Shown piece by piece: positions 25,832 through 33,548 of a stretch of 64,000 bases of DNA (the first letter of the stretch is position 1; each line of letters opens with the position of its first letter). This DNA is from JAGXTF01 sp044224315 (GTDB taxonomy: Bacteria; Bacteroidota; Bacteroidia; NS11-12g; UBA955). Made by a program: the position numbers and the translations under genes. The notes under the pieces were generated by a model. It made no database searches, was not told the DNA's origin, and was given only the letters and a program-made list of their open reading frames with translations. The stretch lies in contig JBGAKR010000001.1 of NCBI GenBank assembly GCA_044224315.1, positions 744,001 through 808,000 of the forward strand. The letters are read 5' to 3'.

Positions 25832-27034
25832 TTATTTTTTCACAAACAGCATATAGTTCTGTTTGTTGTCTTTAAAATGATAACCCAGCGAAAATGGCAA
25901 TACTTTTACGTTGGCCGAATCCTTATACAAATTGGCCAGCTCGGGCTGAAAGTAGCCGCTGCCGCCAAAGTTGGCGATGGGTTTTACATACTGGCCGTAC
26001 AAATACGGGGTAAAATCTTTTTTCAAAAATTTCCAGGGTACTCCGGTATCATCCTGCAACAAAGCGGCCGAAAGTTCAACCGTAATATCTTTTATATCGC
26101 TGAAACTTTCGTAGTGCGGACAATAGCTGGCGGCTTTCAAAAAGCTGTTGCATTTGCCATAGGCTTTCAGGTATTTTACAAATCCGGGTTTGGCGCGCAA
26201 ACCTGCATTGCCTTTAACGCCCACATTGGTAATATCATAATTAAAATATTCCAAAGTACGGATATCATTGGGTTTGCCTTCGGGCCTGAAAGTAATGCGC
26301 ACCCCGGCTGGGAGTACATTCGAATTTTCCGACACCATTACCACTTTGCCACTCGCGTCCACAGTAATATGCTCTACATTTAGTACTTCATTTCCGGTGC
26401 GGGCCATAAATACCATAAAAATGGGAATGGTACCCTGTACGCGTGGAATATCGCTGCCCATGTATTGGGTAATAAAATAACTGCGGTTAAAAATATCGCG
26501 CAGGGCGGTGGCAATATTCTGAAAATAACCTGCCCTTTGATTCACACTCATTTTGTCCAGATTGGGCACCCGGCCTACCATTTCGTTCGCCAAAAACAGG
26601 TACTTTTTACTGTTTGGAAAAAACTGGTACACATTTAAAAAATCAGGGCCTGAAAACGGATAAAATGTATTGAGGTTTTCATCCACTTTGGGATAAATTT
26701 CATCGGTGGCCCATTTGCGCATCAGTGAAAGGCGGGTTTTATCCATTTCTTCCCAGCGGCTGTTAAACTGGGCCACATTGGCTTTAATGGGGGCAAAAGA
26801 ATCCATACCCGCCAGGCTGCTGCCGGGCAATGCAGGCATGCCGGCCATAAAACGGGCATAATCGTTAAACTTACGATCGAATTTGAGGTTGGATACTGCC
26901 TGTGTATCGGCAGTTTTTGTTTTTCCGGTATCGCCGGCTTTTTTACTGGTAGCATTTCCTCCGCAGCTGCATGTAAGCAAAGCGCCTGCAACCAGCAGTG
27001 AAATTGAGAATACACGTATAGACTGTGTCATCAT
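25832..27034 (-). CDS. Lipoprotein of unknown function, paralogue 2 of a tandem pair
   Basis: A 400-aa lipoprotein (MMTQSIRVFSISLLVAGALLTCSCGG) homologous throughout to 24636-25805. Shared blocks are DRKFNDYARFMAGM, SRWEEMDKTRLSLMRKWATDEIYP, FYPFSGPDFLNVYQFFPNSKKYL, VQGTIPIFMVFMARTGNEVLNV, DDTGVPWKFLK and LPFSLGYHFKDNKQNYMLFVKK. The pair probably arose by duplication. The start overlaps the stop of the APC permease (ATGA-type), suggesting cotranscription, but no functional link to transport is visible. Confidence 0.75.
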   Translation of the reverse strand: MMTQSIRVFSISLLVAGALLTCSCGGNATSKKAGDTGKTKTADTQAVSNLKFDRKFNDYARFMAGMPALPGSSLAGMDSFAPIKANVAQFNSRWEEMDKTRLSLMRKWATDEIYPKVDENLNTFYPFSGPDFLNVYQFFPNSKKYLFLANEMVGRVPNLDKMSVNQRAGYFQNIATALRDIFNRSYFITQYMGSDIPRVQGTIPIFMVFMARTGNEVLNVEHITVDASGKVVMVSENSNVLPAGVRITFRPEGKPNDIRTLEYFNYDITNVGVKGNAGLRAKPGFVKYLKAYGKCNSFLKAASYCPHYESFSDIKDITVELSAALLQDDTGVPWKFLKKDFTPYLYGQYVKPIANFGGSGYFQPELANLYKDSANVKVLPFSLGYHFKDNKQNYMLFVKK

Positions 27035-28365
27035 TTTTCTATTGAAACTGTATTGTTTTTTTGTTTGTGATCGGATGAAATAAAATAGAGTAAACCACCC
27101 AGCACTGCTGTGCCCAAACCCAATAAAGATGCGGTGGTTTTATCCTGAAACTGGTAATAACAAATACCAATATTTACCACGATAAACAGCAAAGGTGTTA
27201 TAGGGTATAACCAGGCTTTATATCCCTCGGGTTTGCCATGCCTGTAGCGGTACACAATGGTTCCGGTAACCGTAAGCAGCGTAAAAATAGTAAGCGTAAA
27301 ACCTATGTAATTTATGATGGCATTAAACGAGCCGGTAAATAAAATAAATAATGCCAATGCGGTTTGGAAAATAATGGCATATACCGGATTTCCGTTTTTA
27401 TCGGTTTTTGCCATGGCGTTTACAACCGGCAGTTTTGAAAACATGGGTTGGATTACACGCGGTCCGGCTATGATCATAGCGCTAATGGTGCTGATGAGCA
27501 ATACACAAATTACACCGCCCATGATTTTTCCACCTAAAGCACCAAAAATATAATTGGCCGAAATTAATCCTACCTCTTTGGGTGCAAAATTGCTTACATC
27601 CACCATCATTTCTTTTTCGGGTGCCACCATTAAAAACACAATATTCAATGCCACATAAAAAATGGTAACCAAACCGGCCCCATAAAGAATACTGCGGCTG
27701 AGATTTTTTTCGGGATGTTTAATTTCTCCGGCCAGGTATGCACTTGCATTCCAACCGCTATAGGCATAGCTTACAAATACCAGGGCAATGGCAAATTTGC
27801 TTGAGAATATATCATCCCACACACCGGGCTGAAAACCGAAGGTATAATTTTGGGTATTGCCATGGAAAAAACCGGCAAGAATAAATACCGAAATAAGCAA
27901 TACTTTGATGATGGTAAACACCTTTTGAAAACGAACACCCGTGCTTACATTGATGAGGTGAATGAGCCCGATGCTAAGAATTACAATGGCACCAAACAGG
28001 GTTCCGTTTACCCCAGGCCAAACGCCTTTGGCATAAGCCCCCAGGGCAGCACCTGCCATGGCAATCGGTGCAGCAAAACCCACGGTAGAGCTAACAAAAC
28101 CTGCCATAAATCCTACAGCTGGGTGGTAAACCCTGCCCAGAAAATAGTATTCACCGCCATCCTCGGGCATACGGGTGGCCAGCTCGGCATAGCTAACGGC
28201 ACCGCAAAGTGCCAGCACGCCGCCTATCAGCCAGAGCACAATAATAGAGAAGCCACTGTGTGGGTCTAAAAGCTGGTAACCCAAACTTACAAATACCCCG
28301 GTTCCAATCATATTGGCCACTACCACACTGGATGCGCCGAGTAAATCTATCTTCCTATCAGACAT
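27031..28365 (-). CDS. APC-superfamily amino acid permease
   Basis: A 444-aa, 12-helix transporter. The start IDLLGASSVVVANMIGTGVFVSLGY is the unwound TM1 GxG substrate site of the APC fold. SYAELATRMPEDGGEYYFLGRVY is the conserved TM2-3 loop, and AYSGWNASAYLAGEIKHPEKNLSRS is the TM6/7 motif. These proteins usually exchange or co-transport amino acids; specificity cannot be read from sequence. The gene is first in a unit with the two paralogous lipoproteins. Confidence 0.92.
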   Translation of the reverse strand: MSDRKIDLLGASSVVVANMIGTGVFVSLGYQLLDPHSGFSIIVLWLIGGVLALCGAVSYAELATRMPEDGGEYYFLGRVYHPAVGFMAGFVSSTVGFAAPIAMAGAALGAYAKGVWPGVNGTLFGAIVILSIGLIHLINVSTGVRFQKVFTIIKVLLISVFILAGFFHGNTQNYTFGFQPGVWDDIFSSKFAIALVFVSYAYSGWNASAYLAGEIKHPEKNLSRSILYGAGLVTIFYVALNIVFLMVAPEKEMMVDVSNFAPKEVGLISANYIFGALGGKIMGGVICVLLISTISAMIIAGPRVIQPMFSKLPVVNAMAKTDKNGNPVYAIIFQTALALFILFTGSFNAIINYIGFTLTIFTLLTVTGTIVYRYRHGKPEGYKAWLYPITPLLFIVVNIGICYYQFQDKTTASLLGLGTAVLGGLLYFISSDHKQKNNTVSIEK

Positions 28366-28396
28366 AAAAATAGCCTGCTTCCTGCGCAGGCGGGTG

Positions 28397-28404
28397 CAAA
28401 AATA
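28397..28404 (-). promoter_or_regulatory. -7 box of the permease-lipoprotein unit
   Basis: TATTTTTG (minus strand), 31 nt before the permease start. The leader between box and ATG carries a GCCTGC/GCAGGC inverted repeat. Confidence 0.45.
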
Positions 28405-28559
28405 AGGTTTTTACCCCATAATTCAGGCCCCAAACCCGCAAATGGACAGATTGGGTTACTGTGCGTTGGAGTTGGGTTATAATCTGTTTTTTCCAAAACT
28501 AAACTTAATCATTCTAAGGATGGAATTTTTCAGACATCAGCATTTTTATAACGAATCCC

Positions 28560-28567
28560 TATTTTTG
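28560..28567 (+). promoter_or_regulatory. -7 box of the ACMSD-like gene
   Basis: TATTTTTG, exact TAnnTTTG, ending 5 nt before the ATG; predicts a leaderless or nearly leaderless mRNA. Confidence 0.45.
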
Positions 28568-28572
28568 CCCCA

Positions 28573-29601
28573 ATGACCGCCCAGCGCTTTTTTACCGTAG
28601 ATATCCATACCCATATCATTCCGGAACATTTGCCCGATTGGAAAAAACAGTTTGGCTATGGCGAATTTATTACGCTGGAACACCACAAACCCTGCTGTGC
28701 CCGCATGATGATGGATGGTCAGCTTTTTCGCGAAATTGAAAGCAACAACTGGGATGCCGAAGCCCGCCTGAAAGATTGCGGCGCCCATGCCCACCCGGTA
28801 GATGTGCAGGTGCTGAGTACAGTACCGGTAATGTTTTCGTACTGGGCTGAACCCAAAGATTGTCTGGAAATTTCGAAATTTCTGAACGACCATATTGCTG
28901 AGGTTTGCAACCTTTTTCCCAAACGATTTGTGGGATTGGGAACCCTGCCCATGCAGCACAGCGGACTGGCCATACAAGAGCTTGAACGTTGCAAAGCCAT
29001 TGGACTAAAAGGCATACAAATTGGCTCGCATATCAACCATTGGAACCTGAACCAACCCGAGCTGTTTCCCATATTTGAGGCCATGCAGGATTTGGATATG
29101 GCCCTTTTTGTGCACCCCTGGTGGTGGATGGCAAAGGCCAAAATGCCCCGCTACTGGTTGCCTTGGCTGGTGGGTATGCCTGCTGAAACCAGTTTGGCTA
29201 TTACCAGCATGATCTTTGGGGGTATTTTTGAACGCCTGCCTAAACTTCGTGTTGCATTTGCCCATGGTGGAGGCGCATTTCCCGGCACTTTTGGTCGCAT
29301 TCAACACGGATGGAAAGTACGCCCCGATCTGGTGGCGGTAGACAATCCGCATGACCCCGCCAAATACCTTGGCCAGTTTTGGATGGACAGCCTGGTACAC
29401 GACCCCAAAATGCTTGAATTTGTGATGGATTTGGTGGGTCCGCACCGTATTTGCATGGGTACAGATTATCCCTATCCCTTGGGAGAAGATATTCCAGGTG
29501 AATTAATCCGTTCATTATCAATCCCCGATTCTGTAAAACAAATTATGCTGGGAGATAGTGCCATGGAGTGGCTAAACCTGGATAAAAAATTATTTGTATA
29601 A
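28573..29601 (+). CDS. Amidohydrolase, aminocarboxymuconate-semialdehyde decarboxylase type
   Basis: A 342-aa metal-dependent decarboxylase of the ACMSD group. Zinc ligands are DIHTHIIPEH (His12, His14), MALFVHPWWWM (a His on strand 5) and MGTDYPYPLGE (Asp). VLSTVPVMFSYWAE, KGIQIGSHINHWNLN, and AFAHGGGAFPGTFGRI followed by HGW are family hallmarks. In the kynurenine/2-nitrobenzoate route it converts 2-amino-3-carboxymuconate semialdehyde to 2-aminomuconate semialdehyde. No other kynurenine genes are in the window, so the pathway link is inferred. A tiny membrane-protein gene follows immediately. Confidence 0.88.
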   Translation: MTAQRFFTVDIHTHIIPEHLPDWKKQFGYGEFITLEHHKPCCARMMMDGQLFREIESNNWDAEARLKDCGAHAHPVDVQVLSTVPVMFSYWAEPKDCLEISKFLNDHIAEVCNLFPKRFVGLGTLPMQHSGLAIQELERCKAIGLKGIQIGSHINHWNLNQPELFPIFEAMQDLDMALFVHPWWWMAKAKMPRYWLPWLVGMPAETSLAITSMIFGGIFERLPKLRVAFAHGGGAFPGTFGRIQHGWKVRPDLVAVDNPHDPAKYLGQFWMDSLVHDPKMLEFVMDLVGPHRICMGTDYPYPLGEDIPGELIRSLSIPDSVKQIMLGDSAMEWLNLDKKLFV

Positions 29602-29796
29602 GTGCGTATCGAATATATTTTTTTAATTTTCAGCATCATTTTTGGATTTATTTTTATTGCATTGCCCGCCATATTATGGTTGGTGGATATCCTATTCAGA
29701 CGCTTGCTGGAACAAAGACTATTTGCACCCAAATGGAATATTTGGGGCATAGCAGCAAGCCTTATTTTTACGGCATTATTTTTTATTTTTAAATAA
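29602..29796 (+). CDS. Small two-helix membrane protein
   Basis: A 64-aa protein with a GTG start directly after the stop of the ACMSD-like gene (no gap). It has two hydrophobic helices (about 4-29 and 48-63) joined by a basic loop, FRRLLEQRLFAPKW. Abutting genes suggest translational coupling. Its end overlaps the convergent CAP-domain gene by 8 bp. No family recognised. Confidence 0.55.
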   Translation: MRIEYIFLIFSIIFGFIFIALPAILWLVDILFRRLLEQRLFAPKWNIWGIAASLIFTALFFIFK

Positions 29797-30652
29797 AATC
29801 CCACACCACATTGGTGCCCCATGATTTATGGTCGGCCATAGAAATGCCCACTTCGGTGTAGAATCCCAAACAAATATACCGGTGGCCCAAAGATGATACA
29901 TTTTCATCAATCAGCAATTGTAAAACCACACTCAATGGATCGCTAACTCCATAGCTGATGCACTCACCATAAAAACCACTTTTGCAATTTTTATCTACCC
30001 TATCGTGTCCGATATGGCCTGCAATTCCGGAGCTGGTGGCATGGCATTTGGCATTGTCGTACTGGGTTTTATTGGGCTTTACTGCATTCATAGGCAGCAT
30101 GGCATACATATAATTTACCAGGGTAATTAAATAAATATTGGTAGAATCATTTTTTAATTTGGGTAATACATATTTATCGCAAAATCCGCTGGGGTTAAGC
30201 CTGGCATAGTTTAAAAAGTAATACATTTTCTTTTCTTTGGCAGACAACCAGGGGGTATTTTTGGCACAATTTGTATCGGTATTTTTATGCTCCTTCAGCC
30301 ATTGCACAGCCCACTCGTCTTTGCTAGGATCGCGGTAGGAAACTGTTTTTAGATCATCCGGATTCATATGGTATTTTACCTTTTTCGCGGCCAGATTTTT
30401 TGCGATGGAATTTTGCAGTGCATTTTTTCGGGCAATGCGGTTTCGAATGGTATCGCCCAATATTTTATTACTATGCTCTAACTCTTTTATCTCTTTTTTC
30501 AAGGTTTTGGTAACTGCAGAAATGGCGTCCAATTCGGCCACTTTTTCTTTATATACTTTGGTTGAAACACAGGCTGTAAACACCAATGCAGTTGCCACAA
30601 TCAGCCCTAACGCACGGAGATTTTGCTTCGTTTTATGCCCCTGGTTTTTCAT
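29789..30652 (-). CDS. CAP/SCP-domain lipoprotein with coiled-coil stalk
   Basis: A 287-aa protein: signal and lipobox (LGLIVATALVFTAC), a ~60-residue coiled coil (KEKVAELDAISAVTKTLKKE...), then a CAP-like domain with MYYFLNYARLNPSGFCDKYV, CHATSSGIAGHIGHDRVDK and GYICLGFYTEVGISMAD-like strands (reads RYICLGFYTEVG). The CAP fold occurs in secreted proteins of varied activity. The N-terminal coiled coil resembles the whole of the small lipoprotein encoded just upstream, suggesting the two interact. A palindrome lies 2 bp before the ATG. Confidence 0.75.
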   Translation of the reverse strand: MKNQGHKTKQNLRALGLIVATALVFTACVSTKVYKEKVAELDAISAVTKTLKKEIKELEHSNKILGDTIRNRIARKNALQNSIAKNLAAKKVKYHMNPDDLKTVSYRDPSKDEWAVQWLKEHKNTDTNCAKNTPWLSAKEKKMYYFLNYARLNPSGFCDKYVLPKLKNDSTNIYLITLVNYMYAMLPMNAVKPNKTQYDNAKCHATSSGIAGHIGHDRVDKNCKSGFYGECISYGVSDPLSVVLQLLIDENVSSLGHRYICLGFYTEVGISMADHKSWGTNVVWDFI

Positions 30653-30654
30653 AT

Positions 30655-30666
30655 TTGTATATACAA
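30655..30666. repeat. Dispersed palindrome TTGTATATACAA, copy 3
   Basis: Fills the 27-bp gap between the small lipoprotein and the CAP gene, 2 bp before the CAP start codon; a position where a bound repressor would block expression. Confidence 0.5.
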
Positions 30667-30679
30667 GTATTTGTTTTAC

Positions 30680-30868
30680 TTACCGCATCCTATCGGCACT
30701 ATCACTCAGTACTTCATTGGTTTTTTTAAGTTCTTCGAGCTTTTTCTCTAATTTTTTTTGCTGCTTTTCCCGTGTTTGAATATTCGCTACTACCTCGTTG
30801 TACCTGGCTTTGGTAACACAGGAAGTGGACAATACCATGGTACAAATGATCAATATAGCGGGTTTCAT
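30680..30868 (-). CDS. Small coiled-coil lipoprotein
   Basis: A 62-aa protein with a lipoprotein signal (MKPAILIICTMVLSTSC) and a single charged coiled coil (TREKQQKKLEKKLEELKKTN). The size and layout recall Lpp-like envelope tethers, without clear sequence similarity. The ATG overlaps the recX stop by 4 bp, and the CAP lipoprotein gene follows after 27 bp. Its sequence V-T-K-A-R-Y-N-E-V parallels V-S-T-K-V-Y-K-E-K in the CAP protein. Confidence 0.65.
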   Translation of the reverse strand: MKPAILIICTMVLSTSCVTKARYNEVVANIQTREKQQKKLEKKLEELKKTNEVLSDSADRMR

Positions 30869-31344
30869 AGTTTGAAATATTTTTTAAGTTGTTCTACCAC
30901 CAAATCCATTTCATACCCTTTGGAAAGCAGGTACCTTGTAAGGGAGGGCATTTTTTTATATGGATCTTTTTCTTTCATATTTCTATCCTTTTTCTCAATT
31001 AAATCCTGCAGTGATTGGGTATAATCTTCGGCTTTGATATCGCCCAAAGCTGCCTCGATGAGTTTATCATTAATGCCTTTGGCCTTCATTTGGTAAACGA
31101 TTTTTTTGCGCCCCCATTTTTTGGCCCTGAATTTTCCACCCGCAAAAGCGTGGGCAAAACGTTCTTCGTTTAAAAAATTATGTTGAATTAAATGCAAAAG
31201 CACATCATCTGCCTCTTCCGAATTCAGACCCATGTTCAGCAATTTTTGTTTCACCTCCTTATGGCTGCGTTCCTGGTAAGCACAGTATTTTTCGGCTTTC
31301 AACCGGGCCTCGGCCAAGGTGGGACGGGTTTTGGGTTTGACCAT
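30865..31344 (-). CDS. recX: RecX-family regulatory protein
   Basis: A 159-aa helical protein. AEKYCAYQERSHKEVKQKLLNMGL, ADDVLLHLIQHNFLNEERFAHAFAGGKFRAKKWGRKKI and GINDKLIEAALGDI are the three tandem three-helix repeats of RecX. RecX binds RecA filaments and limits strand exchange. The frame extends to 31401, but the Met at 31344 precedes the conserved region directly, and the extra residues come from intergenic repeat DNA. No recA is in the window. Confidence 0.9.
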   Translation of the reverse strand: MVKPKTRPTLAEARLKAEKYCAYQERSHKEVKQKLLNMGLNSEEADDVLLHLIQHNFLNEERFAHAFAGGKFRAKKWGRKKIVYQMKAKGINDKLIEAALGDIKAEDYTQSLQDLIEKKDRNMKEKDPYKKMPSLTRYLLSKGYEMDLVVEQLKKYFKL

Positions 31345-31375
31345 AAAAAAGATGTAAATATAATGGAGAATGTAA

Positions 31376-31612
31376 CAGCCGGTGCAAAGCGCATGGTGCA
31401 AAGTGCAACGAACAGCCGATTATAATGGAAAATGTAGAATGTAAAATGTAGAATGGGACAGCCTTTTTCCGCGACCACTGCTCCCCACTCCCTGCCCCCT
31501 GCCCCCTGTTAGTATGTAGAATGTAAAATGGAAAATGTAGAATTTAACAGCCGGGTGCAATCCGCCAACCAACTTCATTAAACATTAATCATTAAACCTT
31601 AAACATTCTAAA
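31376..31612. repeat. Degenerate intergenic repeat tract (AATGTAGAATGT...AACAGCC family)
   Basis: The 289-bp gap upstream of recX is filled with short, imperfect units: AATGTAGAATGTAAAATGTAG tracts (31429-31453, 31515-31542), AACAGCC or GACAGCC marks (31374, 31410, 31457, 31543), and a pyrimidine tract ACTCCCTGCCCCCTGCCCCC (31488-31507). The same ingredients appear near 22860, 37140, 45900 and 54780. Confidence 0.6.
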
Positions 31613-31633
31613 AGCGCAGCCTTCAGTACCAAC

Positions 31634-32941
31634 TCACGCTTTGGTGAGCGTAAACACCGAAATTTCGGGGTTAATGCCAATGCGGCCGGGGAAACCCAGG
31701 TAGCCAAATCCACGGTTTACATATAAATGCTGGTTGCCTTCGGTATATAAATCCATCCACTCTTTGTAAAGCATTTTAACCGGGCTCCAGCGGTAGTAGC
31801 GAGTATCTACACCAAACTGCATGCCATGGGTATGACCGCTAAATGTGGCGGCTATTTCGGGGAAATGCGGCAATACCTCGGCTTTCCAATGACTGGGGTC
31901 GTGGCTGAGCAATAATTTTACATCCGCATCCTGGGCGCCTTCATACGCTTTTTTCAAACTTCCATACCTGGGGAAACGCGCTTTTACACTCCAGTTTTCA
32001 ACCCCAATAATGGCCAGTTTAGATCCGTTTTTTTCAATGATATGATTGGCATCCAGCAATAATTTCCAACCCAATTCGGCGTGGGTATCAATGAGTTTCT
32101 GGAAATTTACTTTTTGTGCTGGCGACATATGCGATTTGTCGGCAACCGGCATTCCGCGCTGCTCGGGGTCTTTATCGTGCCACTGATAATAATCGCCATA
32201 ATCGTGGTTGCCCAAAATACTATAAACACCCATAGGTGCAGTGATTTTGCTAAATACCTCTTTCCAGGGTTCCATTTCATCGGCTGTGTCATTTACCAGG
32301 TCTCCGGTAAAAAATACCATATCGGCCTTTTCTTTGTTGAGTAAATCAACCCCTTCTTTTACCGCACTGCGACTCCAAAAACTGCCGCTATGCACATCCG
32401 AAATCTGCACAATTCTCAATCCTTCAAACGCGGAAGGCAAGTTTTTTATGCTGAGGTTTCTGCGGCGCACCCTGTAATTATGCGCCCCTTTGGTAATGCC
32501 ATAAATACCGGTAGCCATGAACAATGAACCCAATCCGAAACCCGTGTAATGCAAAAATTTCAAACGCGAAATTCCAGTATTTGCTTCGGCAGGATTAGCA
32601 CTGCCGGTCATGTTTGCAATTTTGGCCCAAACCCATCGGAAAAGGCGCAGCACATCGTCGAGCAGCACAAATACCATCCATAAAACTTTGGCCATTACCA
32701 CTAAAAAATAAATGGCCGTAAAAATTCTCAATACGGGAATCGGCATTTTTATCCAGGCCATTCGCCAGGTAAGAAAAAATAAAAAGCTTACGATGGTAAA
32801 ACCAAAATAGCTGTATTTGAGTATGGTGCGCGATTTATCCGACCAGTTTTGTGTAAGTACCCGGATCCCCTGCCAGGTATACAAATCGATAGCTATGAGT
32901 ATAGCCGAAACGATGAGGAAGAATTTAAGATTGGGTCCCAT
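31634..32941 (-). CDS. Membrane-anchored metallophosphoesterase (YkuE/YaeI-like)
   Basis: A 435-aa protein with about four N-terminal helices (to ~residue 140) and a calcineurin-like phosphoesterase domain: ISDVHSGSFW, FTGDLVND, GNHDYG, LSHDPSHW and SGHTHGMQFG, which carry all five metal-binding motifs. Relatives hydrolyse phospholipid or UDP-lipid intermediates at the membrane; the substrate here is unknown. The start at 32941 (MGPNLKFFLIV) is preferred because it opens directly into the first helix and is 8 nt after a promoter box. Confidence 0.9.
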   Translation of the reverse strand: MGPNLKFFLIVSAILIAIDLYTWQGIRVLTQNWSDKSRTILKYSYFGFTIVSFLFFLTWRMAWIKMPIPVLRIFTAIYFLVVMAKVLWMVFVLLDDVLRLFRWVWAKIANMTGSANPAEANTGISRLKFLHYTGFGLGSLFMATGIYGITKGAHNYRVRRRNLSIKNLPSAFEGLRIVQISDVHSGSFWSRSAVKEGVDLLNKEKADMVFFTGDLVNDTADEMEPWKEVFSKITAPMGVYSILGNHDYGDYYQWHDKDPEQRGMPVADKSHMSPAQKVNFQKLIDTHAELGWKLLLDANHIIEKNGSKLAIIGVENWSVKARFPRYGSLKKAYEGAQDADVKLLLSHDPSHWKAEVLPHFPEIAATFSGHTHGMQFGVDTRYYRWSPVKMLYKEWMDLYTEGNQHLYVNRGFGYLGFPGRIGINPEISVFTLTKA

Positions 32942-32949
32942 GAAAGCTG

Positions 32950-32957
32950 CAAAAGTA
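32950..32957 (-). promoter_or_regulatory. -7 box of the phosphoesterase gene
   Basis: TACTTTTG (minus strand) matches TAnnTTTG, 8 nt upstream of the chosen start. If used, the longer frame starting at 32974 cannot be translated from this promoter. Confidence 0.45.
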
Positions 32958-33170
32958 GAATGTAAGTTACACATCCTATAACATTTCGTCGGTAAAAAGG
33001 TGGGAGTTCACGAAAAATGAATGCTTGTCTGCCCAATTTGTAAGGTGCGGTGGGGGTTAAATGGTTAAATAGTGGATTGGATGTTTAGGTTGGTAGGTCA
33101 GTTTTGTAGATGTAGCATAGGTTGATTAGGGTTTGGAACACTTAATTAAAATTGGAGGAGGTAAATTTGG

Positions 33171-33463
33171 AGGGTAAAATCAAAAAAGAAATGCGTTTTA
33201 AGCCGCAATTGTTAAATTAGGTAGATTAGATTTTTTAAATATTTGAATTGGAAAATACAATGAGAATATTGCTGATTATCCTGTTTTAAATGAAGAACAG
33301 ATAAAAGCTGTGCGCATTTTGATTCCTACTGAGAATATCAAAAGATTTTTTATTGCAAAATAAATATGACGAAGATTTTTTTATTAAAAAATTCTTCAGC
33401 ACTCCCTATTTAGTTTTACAAGAAAATCAATCGCCTATTCTGGAAATTTACCAGATTTCTTAG
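33171..33463 (+). pseudogene. Decayed coding remnant, family unknown
   Basis: Three adjacent frames give protein-like sequence broken by stops. EGKIKKEMRFKPQ is followed, after a shift near 33210, by IVKLGRLDFLNI and an in-frame TGA (33244-33246). Then IGKYNENIADYPVL and EEQIKAVRILIPTENIKRFF run to a TAA (33361-33363). A +1 shift there continues as YDEDFFIKKFFSTPYLVL, then QENQSPILEIYQIS and TAG at 33463. The amino-acid composition is coding-like and the pieces are collinear. Function unknown; this explains part of the 607-bp gap before the BNR gene. Bases 32960-33170 hold nothing clear. Confidence 0.4.
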
Positions 33464-33536
33464 TATAATTAGATTCAGTTTATCGATTCATTTCGGGATT
33501 AAATCCGGTTGGCACGTATTATTACCCAACAATTCC

Positions 33537-33544
33537 TATTTTTG
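33537..33544 (+). promoter_or_regulatory. -7 box of the BNR-repeat gene
   Basis: TATTTTTG, ending 4 nt before the ATG; exact TAnnTTTG. The nearest upstream TTG (33509-33511) is 25 nt away, too far for a standard -33 element. Confidence 0.4.
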
Positions 33545-33548
33545 GAGC

